Origin: Deltaproteobacteria bacterium
Lineage (GTDB): Bacteria; Desulfobacterota; Syntrophorhabdia; Syntrophorhabdales; Syntrophorhabdaceae
Length of the DNA stretch: 64,000 nucleotides
Assembly: GCA_029777945.1 (NCBI GenBank)
Contig: JAKORG010000045.1
Span: 31,621-95,620, forward strand
Direction: 5' to 3'
Each line of letters begins with the position of its first letter. The first letter of the stretch is position 1. Position numbers and translations under genes: made by a program. Below the pieces are notes generated by a model. It saw nothing but the letters and a program-made list of their open reading frames with translations, was not told where the DNA came from and ran no database searches. Shown piece after piece: positions 16,636-28,490 of the stretch.

Positions 16636-17799
16636 GTGAAGAAAAAACCCCTTATAATTTTAAGTTTTTCTCACCTTGCCATAGATATAAATCAGGGGGC
16701 TTTACCTGCACTTTTACCTTTTTTCAAAGAAAGCCTCGGTCTTTCATATGCCCTCGCAGGGACTGTTATCCTTTTCTCAAACCTTTCATCTTCCATAATC
16801 CAGCCCCTTTTCGGCTATATATCGGATAGGAAGTCGCTAAAGTGGATACTTCCCCTATCCCCTTTAATTGCAGGGTCTGGGATTGCCCTGAGTGGATTTG
16901 CACCGAATTATCTTTTTCTTATTTTTCTTGTAATAGTAAGCGGCATAGGGGTGGCACTTTTTCATCCCGAAGGTTTTAAGGTTGCCTACTCCTTTACAGG
17001 GGCAAAAAAGGCAACTGGTGTCTCGATCTTTGCCTTTGGTGGAAGCATGGGGATTGCCTTAGGTCCAATCATAGCAATTACTGCCTGTACATATCTTGGC
17101 TTGAAGGGAACACCTGTTATAATAATCCCCAGTCTTTTAATATTTTTATTGATAATACTAAATAGGCATATGCTTAAACCTGAAAGGGACATAATTAAAG
17201 ATAAAAAAGAAAAAAATGTAAGTTCAGTCACAAGAACTCAGAAGATGTCTTTTGTGCTCCTTGCGACCCTTGCAACGATCAGGGCCCTGACACAATTAGG
17301 AATGGCAACGTACATCCCTTTCTATTACATAAATTACCTTAAAGGAAATCCCATTTACGCAGGTAAACTTGCCACGACATTCCTCATATCAGGGGCCATA
17401 GGAACCCTTATGGGCGGTCCTATAGCAGATTATTTAGGACATAAAAGATTCCTTCTTGGAACCCTTTTTATTTCAGCCATTCTATTGAACCTGTTTTTTT
17501 ACACATCAGGATATGCAACCTTTTTACTTCTTGCCCTATCAGGCATGATACTTATATCCTCTTTTGGTACCACAACAGTAATGGGTCAGATCCTTTTGCC
17601 AAAACATCTGGCCATGGCATCGGGAATAATGGTAGGATTAACGATAAGCGCAGGAGGGCTGGGGCTCACACTACTGGGAGCCATAGCAGATAGATGGGGT
17701 GTTCCCTATGCAATAAGAACAATCACCCTTCTTCCCCTTTTTGCATTTCTATTAGGCCTTTTTGTGAAATACCCCCAAAAAACTCCAGGGTTAAAATAG
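16636..17799 (+). CDS. MFS transporter, fosmidomycin-resistance (Fsr) family
   Basis: A 387-residue protein with 12 predicted helices. The N-terminus (LSFSHLAIDINQGALPALLPFF) and the loop QPLFGYISDRKSLKW, plus VALFHPEGFKVA, are characteristic of the fosmidomycin resistance protein branch of the MFS. These are proton-driven exporters; the natural substrate is unknown. The start is GTG 16636, since the nearby ATG at 16634 runs straight into TGA. No ribosome site is seen, consistent with a near-leaderless transcript. It ends in TAG and converges with the cysteine synthase gene. Confidence 0.9.
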   Translation: MKKKPLIILSFSHLAIDINQGALPALLPFFKESLGLSYALAGTVILFSNLSSSIIQPLFGYISDRKSLKWILPLSPLIAGSGIALSGFAPNYLFLIFLVIVSGIGVALFHPEGFKVAYSFTGAKKATGVSIFAFGGSMGIALGPIIAITACTYLGLKGTPVIIIPSLLIFLLIILNRHMLKPERDIIKDKKEKNVSSVTRTQKMSFVLLATLATIRALTQLGMATYIPFYYINYLKGNPIYAGKLATTFLISGAIGTLMGGPIADYLGHKRFLLGTLFISAILLNLFFYTSGYATFLLLALSGMILISSFGTTTVMGQILLPKHLAMASGIMVGLTISAGGLGLTLLGAIADRWGVPYAIRTITLLPLFAFLLGLFVKYPQKTPGLK

Positions 17800-17844
17800 G
17801 CTCCATGTAATAACTACCTAAAGTCCTTTTTTGATTATAAAAAA

Positions 17845-18753
17845 TTAAGGCGGGCACTTGGCGCAGATGGACCTAAACTGCATGGTGCTCAAATAACGGT
17901 CTCCCCTATCAGGAAGGATTACTACTATTGTCCCTTTATTGATTTTTTCCGCAATTTTTAAGGCAATAGCTACTGCTGCACCGCTTGATGTACCCACAAA
18001 AATACCTTCATGCTGGGCAAGAAGCCTTGTGGCCTCAAATGCCTCTCCATCGTTTACGAGGTATCTTTCATCAAGAAGGGATGGGTCAAATATTTTAGGC
18101 ACAATGGATTCTGTCATGTTTTTCAGCCCCTGAATGGTATGACCCATAACAGGCTCAACGCCTACAATTTTTATATCAGGTTTTATAGATTTTAAATATT
18201 TTCCTGTGCCCATGAGTGTTCCTGTTGTGCCCATACCTGCCACAAAGTAATCAACATCGCCCTTTGTCTGCCTTATAATCTCAGGGCCCGTTGTTTCAAA
18301 ATGGGCAAGTATATTATCAGGATTTTCATACTGATTGGGCATGTAATATTTATCAGGCTCTTCTTCCAAAAACTTGTGCGCCATCTTTATGGCACCATCT
18401 ATATTTTCCCTTGCAGGCGTTAAAAACACCTGTGACCCGAGACCTTCTAATATTAACCTTCTTTCCATGCTAACGCATTCGGGCATACACAGCTCAACCT
18501 TGTATCCCTTTGCTGCACCTATCATTGCAATGGCTATCCCGGTATTTCCTGAGGTAGGCTCAAGTATAGTCTTGTCCTTTGTGAGTTCCCCCCTTTCCTC
18601 AGCTTTCTGAATCATATAAAGGGCTGGCCTATCTTTTATGGAGCCACCAGGATTACAACCTTCGAGTTTGCATAAAATCCTGACCCCAGGCTTTCTATTG
18701 ATGTTTATAAGTTCAACAAGGGGGGTGTTGCCTATTGCCTCAAGAATATTCAT
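17845..18753 (-). CDS. cysM: Cysteine synthase family protein (CysM/CysK type)
   Basis: A 302-residue PLP enzyme that makes cysteine from O-acetyl- or O-phosphoserine and sulfide (or thiosulfate). K40 in NPGGSIKDRPA is the PLP lysine. EPTSGNTGIAIAM binds the cofactor and substrate, AGMGTTGTLMGTGKYLK holds the phosphate, and VGTSSGAAVAI lies near the C-terminus. The GGSIKDRPA form and short length favour the CysM branch, but CysK-like activity is possible. The tail ends CAKCPP, an unusual pair of cysteines. GGAGG precedes ATG 18753. Confidence 0.9.
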   Translation of the reverse strand: MNILEAIGNTPLVELININRKPGVRILCKLEGCNPGGSIKDRPALYMIQKAEERGELTKDKTILEPTSGNTGIAIAMIGAAKGYKVELCMPECVSMERRLILEGLGSQVFLTPARENIDGAIKMAHKFLEEEPDKYYMPNQYENPDNILAHFETTGPEIIRQTKGDVDYFVAGMGTTGTLMGTGKYLKSIKPDIKIVGVEPVMGHTIQGLKNMTESIVPKIFDPSLLDERYLVNDGEAFEATRLLAQHEGIFVGTSSGAAVAIALKIAEKINKGTIVVILPDRGDRYLSTMQFRSICAKCPP

Positions 18754-18875
18754 AAAACAAACCTCCGATTTAAAAGCTATTATAAAATAGCAGAATATTT
18801 TTATTTAAACAAGGCATATTTTTTTAAGGCATTGAATCCATATCAATTATGTTTTATCTTTTAAATAAAAGTCCC

Positions 18876-19709
18876 ATGAAAGTTACACCATACTGTAAAA
18901 ATTGCTTGAAAGCACTTGCTGAGAAAACCTGTTATCTTTCTCATGCTGGTAAAGACGTGCTATTAAATTGTTTTATGATTATTGATGAACTCTTTGGTTC
19001 AGATATTACACCACCGGCCATTGCGAATAAGATTCATATGCTAATAAGAGAAAAGACAGGTGTAGCTGATCCTTATGCAGAAAAAAAGGATAAAGAGGTG
19101 TCCATTGCAAAAAGGGCAATTATGGAATTAGATGAGCTTTTTAGTTTTGACCTTGAAGATGTTTTAAAATTTTCTGCTTTAGGAAATTCAACAGACACCT
19201 TTCTCGATGCAAAGACTAATTTTTTAGACCTAAGTGACATTAAATTTTATGCTGAATTGGATAAAATAGAAAAAGAGATAGACAGGGAAGAAAAGGATGT
19301 CCTTATCCTGGGCGACAATGTTTCTGATTTTTTATTTGATATGAAACTTATTCGTTTTCTTGAAAACAGGGGTAAAAATGTATACTATGCTGTAAAAGAG
19401 GCGCCTGTTCAGAATGACCTGTGCATGATCGATGTGTTTAAATATCAATTTGACAAAATTTTTAATAACATAATCTCAACAGGAACAAACAAAGTGGGCA
19501 TAGAAAAAAAAGATTTAAAAGGAAAAATTATGGAATTATGGGAAAGGGATGCAGTGGTGATTGCAAAAGGTATGGGTAACTTTGAAACAATTTCAGAATT
19601 CAGGGATGGAAAAAAGTTTATACACATTATGAAGGTAAAGTGCCCATCGATAAGCGAGGCAATCTCTTTTCCTGAAGGAAGTTATGTTGCAATAGTTCGT
19701 AAATTTTAA
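18876..19709 (+). CDS. DUF89/ARMT1-like damage-control phosphatase family protein
   Basis: A 277-residue protein of the DUF89 (ARMT1-like) family, metal-dependent phosphatases thought to remove damaged phosphometabolites. It has the N-terminal CKNC pair, LGNSTDTF, VLILGDNVSDFLFDMKLI (the conserved GDNxGE-like metal motif in altered form, with S-D in place of G-E) and IAKGMGNFETIS. The ATG at 18876 fits the family because the Cys pair follows at once; an in-frame ATG at 18849 would add nine residues. Neither has a good ribosome site. Confidence 0.83.
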   Translation: MKVTPYCKNCLKALAEKTCYLSHAGKDVLLNCFMIIDELFGSDITPPAIANKIHMLIREKTGVADPYAEKKDKEVSIAKRAIMELDELFSFDLEDVLKFSALGNSTDTFLDAKTNFLDLSDIKFYAELDKIEKEIDREEKDVLILGDNVSDFLFDMKLIRFLENRGKNVYYAVKEAPVQNDLCMIDVFKYQFDKIFNNIISTGTNKVGIEKKDLKGKIMELWERDAVVIAKGMGNFETISEFRDGKKFIHIMKVKCPSISEAISFPEGSYVAIVRKF

Positions 19710-19740
19710 TACAATGTAGTATTATAAAGGTGATATAGAC

Positions 19741-20658
19741 ATGGGAACAAAAAAAGACTATTATGAAATATTAGGTGTTCCAAAAAACGCCTCAGACGAG
19801 GACATAAAAAAGGCTTACAGGAAACTTGCACTAAAATATCACCCTGATAGAAACCCAAACAACAAAGAGGCAGAGGAAAGGTTTAAAGAAATAAATGAGG
19901 CATATGCTGTTTTAAGTGATAAGGAAAAGAGAAAACAGTATGATACATTCGGCATGAGTGGCTTCCAGCAGAGATATACAGAGGAGGACATATTCAGAGG
20001 TTTTAATATCGGAGACCTTTTTAGGGATTTAGGTTTTGGAAGTGGTGATATTTTCAGCACCATATTCGGCAGACAGTCAGGCAGAGGATCAAGGCAAAGA
20101 CAACAATATTATGATGTTGGAGATTATATATCAAGAGAGCAACAGTCGAGTATTGGCCTTGATTTAAACTATGAGCTTGAAATACCTTTTATGGATGCCA
20201 TAAGAGGGGCCACAAAAAGGGTGTCTTTTAAAACACAAACAGGGACAGAAGTATTAGATGTTAAGATACCCAGAGGAATAGAATCTGGAAAAAAATTAAG
20301 ACTTAAAGGCAAGGGCAATATTGACCCATTTACAGGCAAAAGGGGTGACCTATATATAACTATAAAAGTCGGTGACCATCCCGTGTTTAAAAGAACAGGA
20401 AATGATATATATGTTAAACATACGGTAAAGTTAACGGATGCTATATTAGGAACTACCGCAGAGGTCCCGTCAGTTGATGGCCCGAAACAGGTGAAAATTC
20501 CCCCTGGAGCAAAGAAGATAAGGCTAAAAGGCTTAGGCATTCCGGATGAAAAAGGTGGAAGAGGCGACCAATATGTAGAGATAAACATAGAAGTGCCTAA
20601 AAAGATAACGGATAGACAGAGATACCTAATAGAGGAATTAAAAAAAGAAGGCCTTTAA
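19741..20658 (+). CDS. DnaJ/CbpA-type co-chaperone without zinc finger
   Basis: A 305-residue J-domain protein. Residues 6-70 form the J domain with H34-P35-D36, which stimulates DnaK ATPase. A Gly/Phe/Arg-rich linker follows (about 75-135), and then two beta-rich DnaJ C-terminal substrate-binding domains ([30 protein letters not shown]). The CxxCxGxG zinc domain of classical DnaJ is missing, so this is the CbpA class. Its stop overlaps the start of the next gene, tying the two together. dnaK is not in the window. Confidence 0.92.
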   Translation: MGTKKDYYEILGVPKNASDEDIKKAYRKLALKYHPDRNPNNKEAEERFKEINEAYAVLSDKEKRKQYDTFGMSGFQQRYTEEDIFRGFNIGDLFRDLGFGSGDIFSTIFGRQSGRGSRQRQQYYDVGDYISREQQSSIGLDLNYELEIPFMDAIRGATKRVSFKTQTGTEVLDVKIPRGIESGKKLRLKGKGNIDPFTGKRGDLYITIKVGDHPVFKRTGNDIYVKHTVKLTDAILGTTAEVPSVDGPKQVKIPPGAKKIRLKGLGIPDEKGGRGDQYVEINIEVPKKITDRQRYLIEELKKEGL

Positions 20659-21437
20659 TGTTACCGAGAAGACACATACTTGATGTTTGGGAACTTGTAA
20701 AAGATGAAAAAGAACTACTTTCCATGGCAACGATAAACCTCGCCATAGATGCGGTAAAGTTCATGGATGGAAGGGATAAAAAGGACCATCTTGTTGAGGC
20801 CCTCGAATTAAACGAGTTCATCTGCTTTATGTTTCCCATGAAAAGACCTGGAAATAAGTCACTGCTCTTCCATGTTATTTCTGACTTAATTGGCCTTCTT
20901 ATCTATGGTGTGCCAAAAAAGACAAAGCATAGTCTTGAAATAGTTGAAACGATAAACTATTCTGCAAAGAATATGAGAATATATCCTGTCATAGAGGTAT
21001 GGAATACATTAAAAGAACGTATTTATAAAAAAAAGCATGGTGCCATGAGCATAATTGAAGGCTTTATCAAAAAGATAAAGATAGAGATGGACATTATTGA
21101 AAACTATCCCTTTATAGAAGACATATTTTTTGAATCTAAAAATGCCTTGAAAAGCTGGTTGCCATCATTTTCAAGATACTATGATAAAAAAGGAAAGACG
21201 ATTTTAAAGGCTTACGAAAAATGGTGGGATGTATGGAAATGTAAAGAAGATAAAGATGCAATATTAAAAGGCATGGTGGATAGACTATGTCTCCAAGCAG
21301 AAACAGAATACGATATAAAACTCGATAATGAAAGCATTTTCTTGTCTATAAAAGAAGACAAAGAAGGAAACAGATTAGAAAATAACTACTTTTCCAAATG
21401 GTATAAAGAGGGCATAAATTTATTGTTAAAAATTTAA
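20658..21437 (+). CDS. Unknown protein translationally coupled to the DnaJ homologue
   Basis: A 259-residue protein, probably soluble and helical, with no signal peptide and many Lys, Glu and aromatic residues. I recognise no domain. Short basic patches (MLPRRHI, GVPKKTKHS, ERIYKKKHGA) and WWDVWKCKEDKD are its main landmarks. Its ATG overlaps the TAA of the cbpA-like gene by one base, and groESL follows after a promoter, so it lies between two chaperone loci. A chaperone-linked role is inference from position only. Confidence 0.8.
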   Translation: MLPRRHILDVWELVKDEKELLSMATINLAIDAVKFMDGRDKKDHLVEALELNEFICFMFPMKRPGNKSLLFHVISDLIGLLIYGVPKKTKHSLEIVETINYSAKNMRIYPVIEVWNTLKERIYKKKHGAMSIIEGFIKKIKIEMDIIENYPFIEDIFFESKNALKSWLPSFSRYYDKKGKTILKAYEKWWDVWKCKEDKDAILKGMVDRLCLQAETEYDIKLDNESIFLSIKEDKEGNRLENNYFSKWYKEGINLLLKI

Positions 21438-21446
21438 CTTGCCTTA

Positions 21447-21475
21447 TTGACAAAACTCATTGTCATTCTTATATT
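21447..21475 (+). promoter_or_regulatory. Sigma70 promoter of groESL
   Basis: TTGACA at 21447-21452, a 17-base spacer and TATATT at 21470-21475, just upstream of a CIRCE-like operator. Confidence 0.85.
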
Positions 21476-21479
21476 AATT

Positions 21480-21506
21480 TTAGCAATCAATTTAAATAAT
21501 GGCTAA
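21480..21506 (+). promoter_or_regulatory. Degenerate CIRCE operator (HrcA site) of groESL
   Basis: TTAGCAATC, nine bases, then AATGGCTAA: 27 bases in the exact 9-9-9 layout of CIRCE (TTAGCACTC-N9-GAGTGCTAA). The left arm has one mismatch and the right arm three. It covers the expected transcription start, where HrcA would repress groESL until heat shock. hrcA is not in this window. Confidence 0.72.
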
Positions 21507-21537
21507 AAACTAAACAAATAAAGGAAAGGAGTGTGAA

Positions 21538-21831
21538 ATGATGAAGATTAAGCCATTACAGGACAGAATTCTTGTCAAAAGGATCGAGGAAGAGGAAAAG
21601 ACAAAAGGAGGGATTATAATCCCCGATGCGGCAAAGGAAAAACCGCAGGAAGGGAGGGTCATTGCAGTTGGAGATGGAAAGCTGCTTGATAACGGCACAA
21701 AGGCACCCTTGACTGTAAAGGTAGGCGACAAGATACTCTTTGGAAAGTATGCGGGAACTGAAATCAAGATCGAGGGTGAAGAACATCTTATCTTAAGAGA
21801 GGATGATGTCCTCGCAATAGTTGAAGATTAA
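21538..21831 (+). CDS. groES: Co-chaperonin GroES
   Basis: A 97-residue (96 if the second ATG is used) Hsp10. [11 protein letters not shown], the mobile loop around [11 protein letters not shown], and [10 protein letters not shown] are textbook GroES. The heptamer caps GroEL and closes the folding chamber. AAAGGAG lies upstream. It is followed after 18 bases by groEL, and the pair is headed by a strong promoter and a CIRCE-like site. Confidence 0.98.
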   Translation: MMKIKPLQDRILVKRIEEEEKTKGGIIIPDAAKEKPQEGRVIAVGDGKLLDNGTKAPLTVKVGDKILFGKYAGTEIKIEGEEHLILREDDVLAIVED

Positions 21832-21834
21832 TGA

Positions 21835-24390
<2,556 letters not shown>

Positions 24391-24404
<14 letters not shown>

Positions 24405-25422
24405 TTAAGACCTTTGCACCTCTAATTTTTCTGTTTTTTAGCTCATAAAGGGCAATATTTGCATCTTCAAGCTTATATATCTGGACCTCTGGTTTTATGG
24501 GGATACGGGATGCGACCTCTAAAAATTCGGATATATCCTTTCTTGCCACATTTGCCACGCTTTTTATCTCCTTTTCAAGCCAAATATGGATAGGATAATC
24601 TATCTCAGATAATAATTTCCTATCATGGTATTCCTTTCTTATGGCATTTATCACGAGCCTGCCGCCTTTTTCGAGGTTTTCAAGACCTTTAATCACAGGT
24701 AACCATACAGGGGTGGTATCTATTGAACAGTGTAGCCTTTCCGGTGGTTTCTCATCCACATTCCCTGCCCAGAAGGCCCCGAGCTCCATAGAAAATCTCC
24801 TTTCTTCTTCGCTTCTTGCAAAAACAAAAATCTTTGATTGAGGATACAAGAACCTTGCTAATTGAATCACAATATGGGCTGATGCCCCAAAGCCAATAAG
24901 TCCAAGATTCATCCCATCTTTAATACCTGTAAGTCTTAATGAACGATAACCTATGGCCCCTGCACACAGAAGGGGCGCTGCCTCTATATCTGAGAAGATA
25001 CGGGGAATCTTAAATGCAAAATCCTCTTGAACCTTCATGTATTCTGCATATCCACCGTTTTCATCCCTACCTGTGGCCTTAAAATCCTCACAGAGATTTT
25101 CATTACCTTCTTTGCAGAAACTACATCTACCGCACGATGAGTATATCCATCCCACACCAACCCTATCGCCTACCTTTAATGTCTTTGTTTCATTACCTGC
25201 CTCAACTATTTTCCCTATTACCTGATGGCCTAACACCATAGGAAAGATTGAAGGAGATGTCCTTCCTTCAATCTCATCGAGTTCGGTATGACAGACACCG
25301 CATGCCAAAACCTCTATAAGCACCTCATTTTCTCTAATGGAAGGGATGGGAAGTTCAGCCATCTTCAAAGGATTTGGTTTTTCCCTCATATCTACTGTGC
25401 CTTCAAGAATCATTGCACGCAT
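24391..25422 (-). CDS. Zinc-dependent alcohol dehydrogenase family protein (AdhP-like)
   Basis: A 343-residue medium-chain dehydrogenase. Catalytic zinc ligands lie in VLACGVCHTELDEIEG and GHQVIGKIVEAG; the structural zinc loop has four Cys in SCGRCSFCKEGNENLC. NAD(P) binding is at NLGLIGFGASAHIVIQLA. The start is taken at ATG 25422 rather than 25434, because GGAGG lies six bases upstream. It is embedded in a minus-strand group after the CHASE2 cyclase and before the ArnD-like gene, with which it overlaps. Confidence 0.92.
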
Positions 25423-25433
25423 ATAAACCTCCA

Positions 25434-27392
25434 TTATTTTTCTGTGAATATTACAACCTCTTTTTTCTCAAGCTCTATTATCTCTGAAGGTTCATCTTTT
25501 CCCAATTCAACTATCTCGTATATTTCAACGGGTTTACTTTTTCCCTTAACTGCCACTCTGTCAAGTCCCCTCACCCTTATATGCCATATGGTTCCATCGA
25601 TTATCTTATCCTTTATTTTTTCAAAGGTGGTATCTGTTATAATGATATTTGTGTTGTATTTCCTTGTAAGACCCTCTACCCTTGCGCCAAGGTTTACGTT
25701 ATCACCAATAACGGTATAATCCATCTTTTTACCTTCAGCACCGATATTTCCCACAATAACCTCGCCGGTATTTATACCGAAACCTACATCGAGGGGCGTT
25801 TTTCCCTCTAATATCCATTTTTGTCTAAGTTCTTTAAGTCTTCTTAACATATGAAGGGCACATTTAACGGCAAGCTCTGCATGGTTCTCCTGCGGTATAG
25901 GGGCATTCCAGAATGCCACTATCTCGTCTCCCACGAATTTATCGAGGGTGCCATCCCATTTGAATATAATATTTGTCATCTCTCCGAGGTATTCGTTTAA
26001 TATCTTAACAACCTCTTCAGGTCCATGTTTTTCTGAAAAAGTAGTGAAACCCCTTATATCTGAGAATAACACTGTCACTTCTTTTCTTTCACCGCCAAGT
26101 TTTGCTAAATTAGGATTCTTTATAAGCTCATTTACGACCTTTTCAGTAACGTAACTTGAAAACATTCCCCTAATGCGTTTTGCATATCGTTCTTCTGTGG
26201 CATATCTGTATGCAGTTATAACAAAATATGTGACGATAATATTGCTTGTTGCATAGCTTAATGTTATCCATAAATTTTTTGAGAAAAAGAAATAATAAGA
26301 TATTAAAGACAACGCAGTAATAAACAAAAATGCAAAGATTGCACCAAATATTGCCCTTAATTGGACAATGAGAACAGTAAAAATTATACCAGATATGAGA
26401 ATGATAAGCACATTTGTAAGGTTTGTTATCTTATAAATAAAATCCTGTCTCAGTATTGAGGCAATGACATTGGTATGTTTTTCTATCCCTGGCATGGCAG
26501 CAGCAGTGGGGGTAACCCTTAAATCATAAATACCTACTGCCATGGCGCCTATTAGAACAATTTTATCCTTTATGACAGTGGGATTCACCTTATCTTCCAG
26601 TATATCTACTATGGAAATGTAAGGGAATGTCCCATCAGGGCCGTAATAATGGATAAGTGCCCTACCCCAGAAGTCAGTGGGTATAAATTTATCACCCAGT
26701 TGAATACCCTGAGTGGCCCTCAATGTCATTGCCTCTATGGGTAGCCCTAAATAGACCCTGGCAGTCTGCAAATCAATAGAAGGAAATATCTCACCGTCGA
26801 ATTCAATGTTTAACACCTCCCATCGTAACACACCATCTTTGTCCGGGAACATATTTATGTACCCTAAGGCTTTTGAGGCACAAATGAGGTCCTTGACAGG
26901 GAGCAAAGCACTATGGGCACTTAAGGGAGGAAAGATCTTGAAGTAATCGGCATTTCTTATTATAGGAAAGGCATTGTCGTATAGCGCTTCCTCTGCAATC
27001 TTTGCCTTATCACCTTTAAAATCAAATACAATGGGCAGTATTATATTCCCTGCTGATTTTAATGAATATGCAAGAATTTTATCATCCTTTGCAGGTTCAC
27101 TGAAAATTATATCCACCATTATGACTTTAGCGCCCATGGCCTTGAGTCTATCTATAATCTGGGCGATTTTTGCCCTGTCCCAAGGCCACCTTCCTATCTT
27201 TTCAAGGCTTTTATCATCTATTGCCGCAATTATTATTTCAGGGGGTGCCACCCCTTTACCCCTTACCTTATAACGGGTATCGTATATGAGCTGTTCGAGC
27301 TGTTCTAATGGTAAAAGCCTGATGATTGCAAACACAGAAAACAGAATTGCAATAAGAATCCCTATGGATATTGGGATAAGTTTTTTTCGCAT
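25434..27392 (-). CDS. Adenylate/guanylate cyclase with CHASE2 sensor domain
   Basis: A 652-residue membrane signalling protein. An N-terminal helix (about 7-27) precedes an extracytoplasmic CHASE2 domain (about 35-320: TRYKVRGKGVAPPEIIIAAIDDKSL, GRWPWDR, KDKIVLIGAM). Three helices follow, and then a class III cyclase domain (about 440-620) with both metal Asp motifs, LFSDIRGFT and FVGDEIVAFWNAP. It would make cAMP or cGMP in response to an outside signal. It starts two bases after the upstream MetE-like gene and is coupled to the dehydrogenase downstream. Confidence 0.93.
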   Translation of the reverse strand: MRKKLIPISIGILIAILFSVFAIIRLLPLEQLEQLIYDTRYKVRGKGVAPPEIIIAAIDDKSLEKIGRWPWDRAKIAQIIDRLKAMGAKVIMVDIIFSEPAKDDKILAYSLKSAGNIILPIVFDFKGDKAKIAEEALYDNAFPIIRNADYFKIFPPLSAHSALLPVKDLICASKALGYINMFPDKDGVLRWEVLNIEFDGEIFPSIDLQTARVYLGLPIEAMTLRATQGIQLGDKFIPTDFWGRALIHYYGPDGTFPYISIVDILEDKVNPTVIKDKIVLIGAMAVGIYDLRVTPTAAAMPGIEKHTNVIASILRQDFIYKITNLTNVLIILISGIIFTVLIVQLRAIFGAIFAFLFITALSLISYYFFFSKNLWITLSYATSNIIVTYFVITAYRYATEERYAKRIRGMFSSYVTEKVVNELIKNPNLAKLGGERKEVTVLFSDIRGFTTFSEKHGPEEVVKILNEYLGEMTNIIFKWDGTLDKFVGDEIVAFWNAPIPQENHAELAVKCALHMLRRLKELRQKWILEGKTPLDVGFGINTGEVIVGNIGAEGKKMDYTVIGDNVNLGARVEGLTRKYNTNIIITDTTFEKIKDKIIDGTIWHIRVRGLDRVAVKGKSKPVEIYEIVELGKDEPSEIIELEKKEVVIFTEK

Positions 27393-27394
27393 CT

Positions 27395-28390
27395 TTATGT
27401 TGTTTTTTTAGATTCCACGGATAGTTCTTTTAAAAGCACCATGGCCTTTATGGCAACCTCTTCCCTTAGGCTGCCCAATCCACAACTTGTTGTGACGATA
27501 AGTTCTTTAATATTATTATCTAAAACATCCTTTAAATGGCCTTTGAACTTAAAGAGTAGCTCTTCCATATCCTTTAAGTTTTTTTCCATAACGATATCAG
27601 AAGAGGGGACAATACCCGGTGAAAGAACACCGCCCCTTTTTAAAAAACCCTTTAGCTCATCTCTGAAATAGAATATGGTTTCCAGGTAATTAAAGGCATC
27701 GTAATTTATAATATCCACTTTAGTATTCAAAAGAACAGACCAATCCGTATTTCCGCAGCAGTGCACACCCCTTATGGCCTCAATACCTGTCAAAACTTCA
27801 TCAAAGATGGAAATGACCTCATCTTTATCAACTGATACATATGCAGAGCCAAACGACACCATATAAGGCTCGTCAAAAAAGATGATGATTTCCTTATCAG
27901 GCACCTTTGATTTGATTTTATCTACCATCCACCTTGCCTTCATGTGAATAGATTTTTTAATGATGTCATAATAACTGTAGTTATAAATAATGGGCACACC
28001 CTTTTCGTCTTTTAGCCCGAGCCCCATACTAAAGGGGCCGGTAAGCTGGCATTTGATAAATTTCACCTTGTCTGAAACCTCATTTATCCTGTCGAGAAAC
28101 CTGTAAAATCCAGGACTCATCCTTTCAGATATTGCAAATTTAGAGATATCCCCTGCCTCAACATACTCATAGAACTTCTCTATACCTTCTGTTTCCTCAG
28201 TGTTTACAAAAACAGAATTTTTCTCGAACACAACGGACGGCACATTTTCTAAAAACGGGGCATACATGTTTTCATCTGGTGACCTCTTTGGCAGTTGGGG
28301 CCAGAAGGGCACTTCAAAACATACATCAAAGATCATATCTATTGCCTTATCTACATCAGTGAAAGGAAGGCTGCCTATACCTGTTATCAC
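27395..28390 (-). CDS. MetE/UroD-superfamily methyltransferase-like protein
   Basis: A 331-residue TIM-barrel protein of the methionine synthase (cobalamin-independent)/uroporphyrinogen decarboxylase superfamily. ITGIGSLPFTDVDKA is the usual N-terminus; CQLTGPFSM, IFFDEPYM, GVHCCGNTDW and TTSCGLGSL give the His and Cys positions used as zinc ligands in MetE-type methyltransferases. It is far shorter than MetE, lacking the N-terminal half, and may transfer methyl groups from a corrinoid or other donor. The start is GTG 28390 behind AGAGGTGG. Confidence 0.8.
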   Translation of the reverse strand: MITGIGSLPFTDVDKAIDMIFDVCFEVPFWPQLPKRSPDENMYAPFLENVPSVVFEKNSVFVNTEETEGIEKFYEYVEAGDISKFAISERMSPGFYRFLDRINEVSDKVKFIKCQLTGPFSMGLGLKDEKGVPIIYNYSYYDIIKKSIHMKARWMVDKIKSKVPDKEIIIFFDEPYMVSFGSAYVSVDKDEVISIFDEVLTGIEAIRGVHCCGNTDWSVLLNTKVDIINYDAFNYLETIFYFRDELKGFLKRGGVLSPGIVPSSDIVMEKNLKDMEELLFKFKGHLKDVLDNNIKELIVTTSCGLGSLREEVAIKAMVLLKELSVESKKTT

Positions 28391-28490
28391 TTGTCCACCT
28401 CTTATTTTCTATCAAGCTGTTTTAAACTTGTAGCACACATTTCATTGGCTGTAAAGAAAAATACTCGGTGTTTTAAGTGCCTCCACCTCA

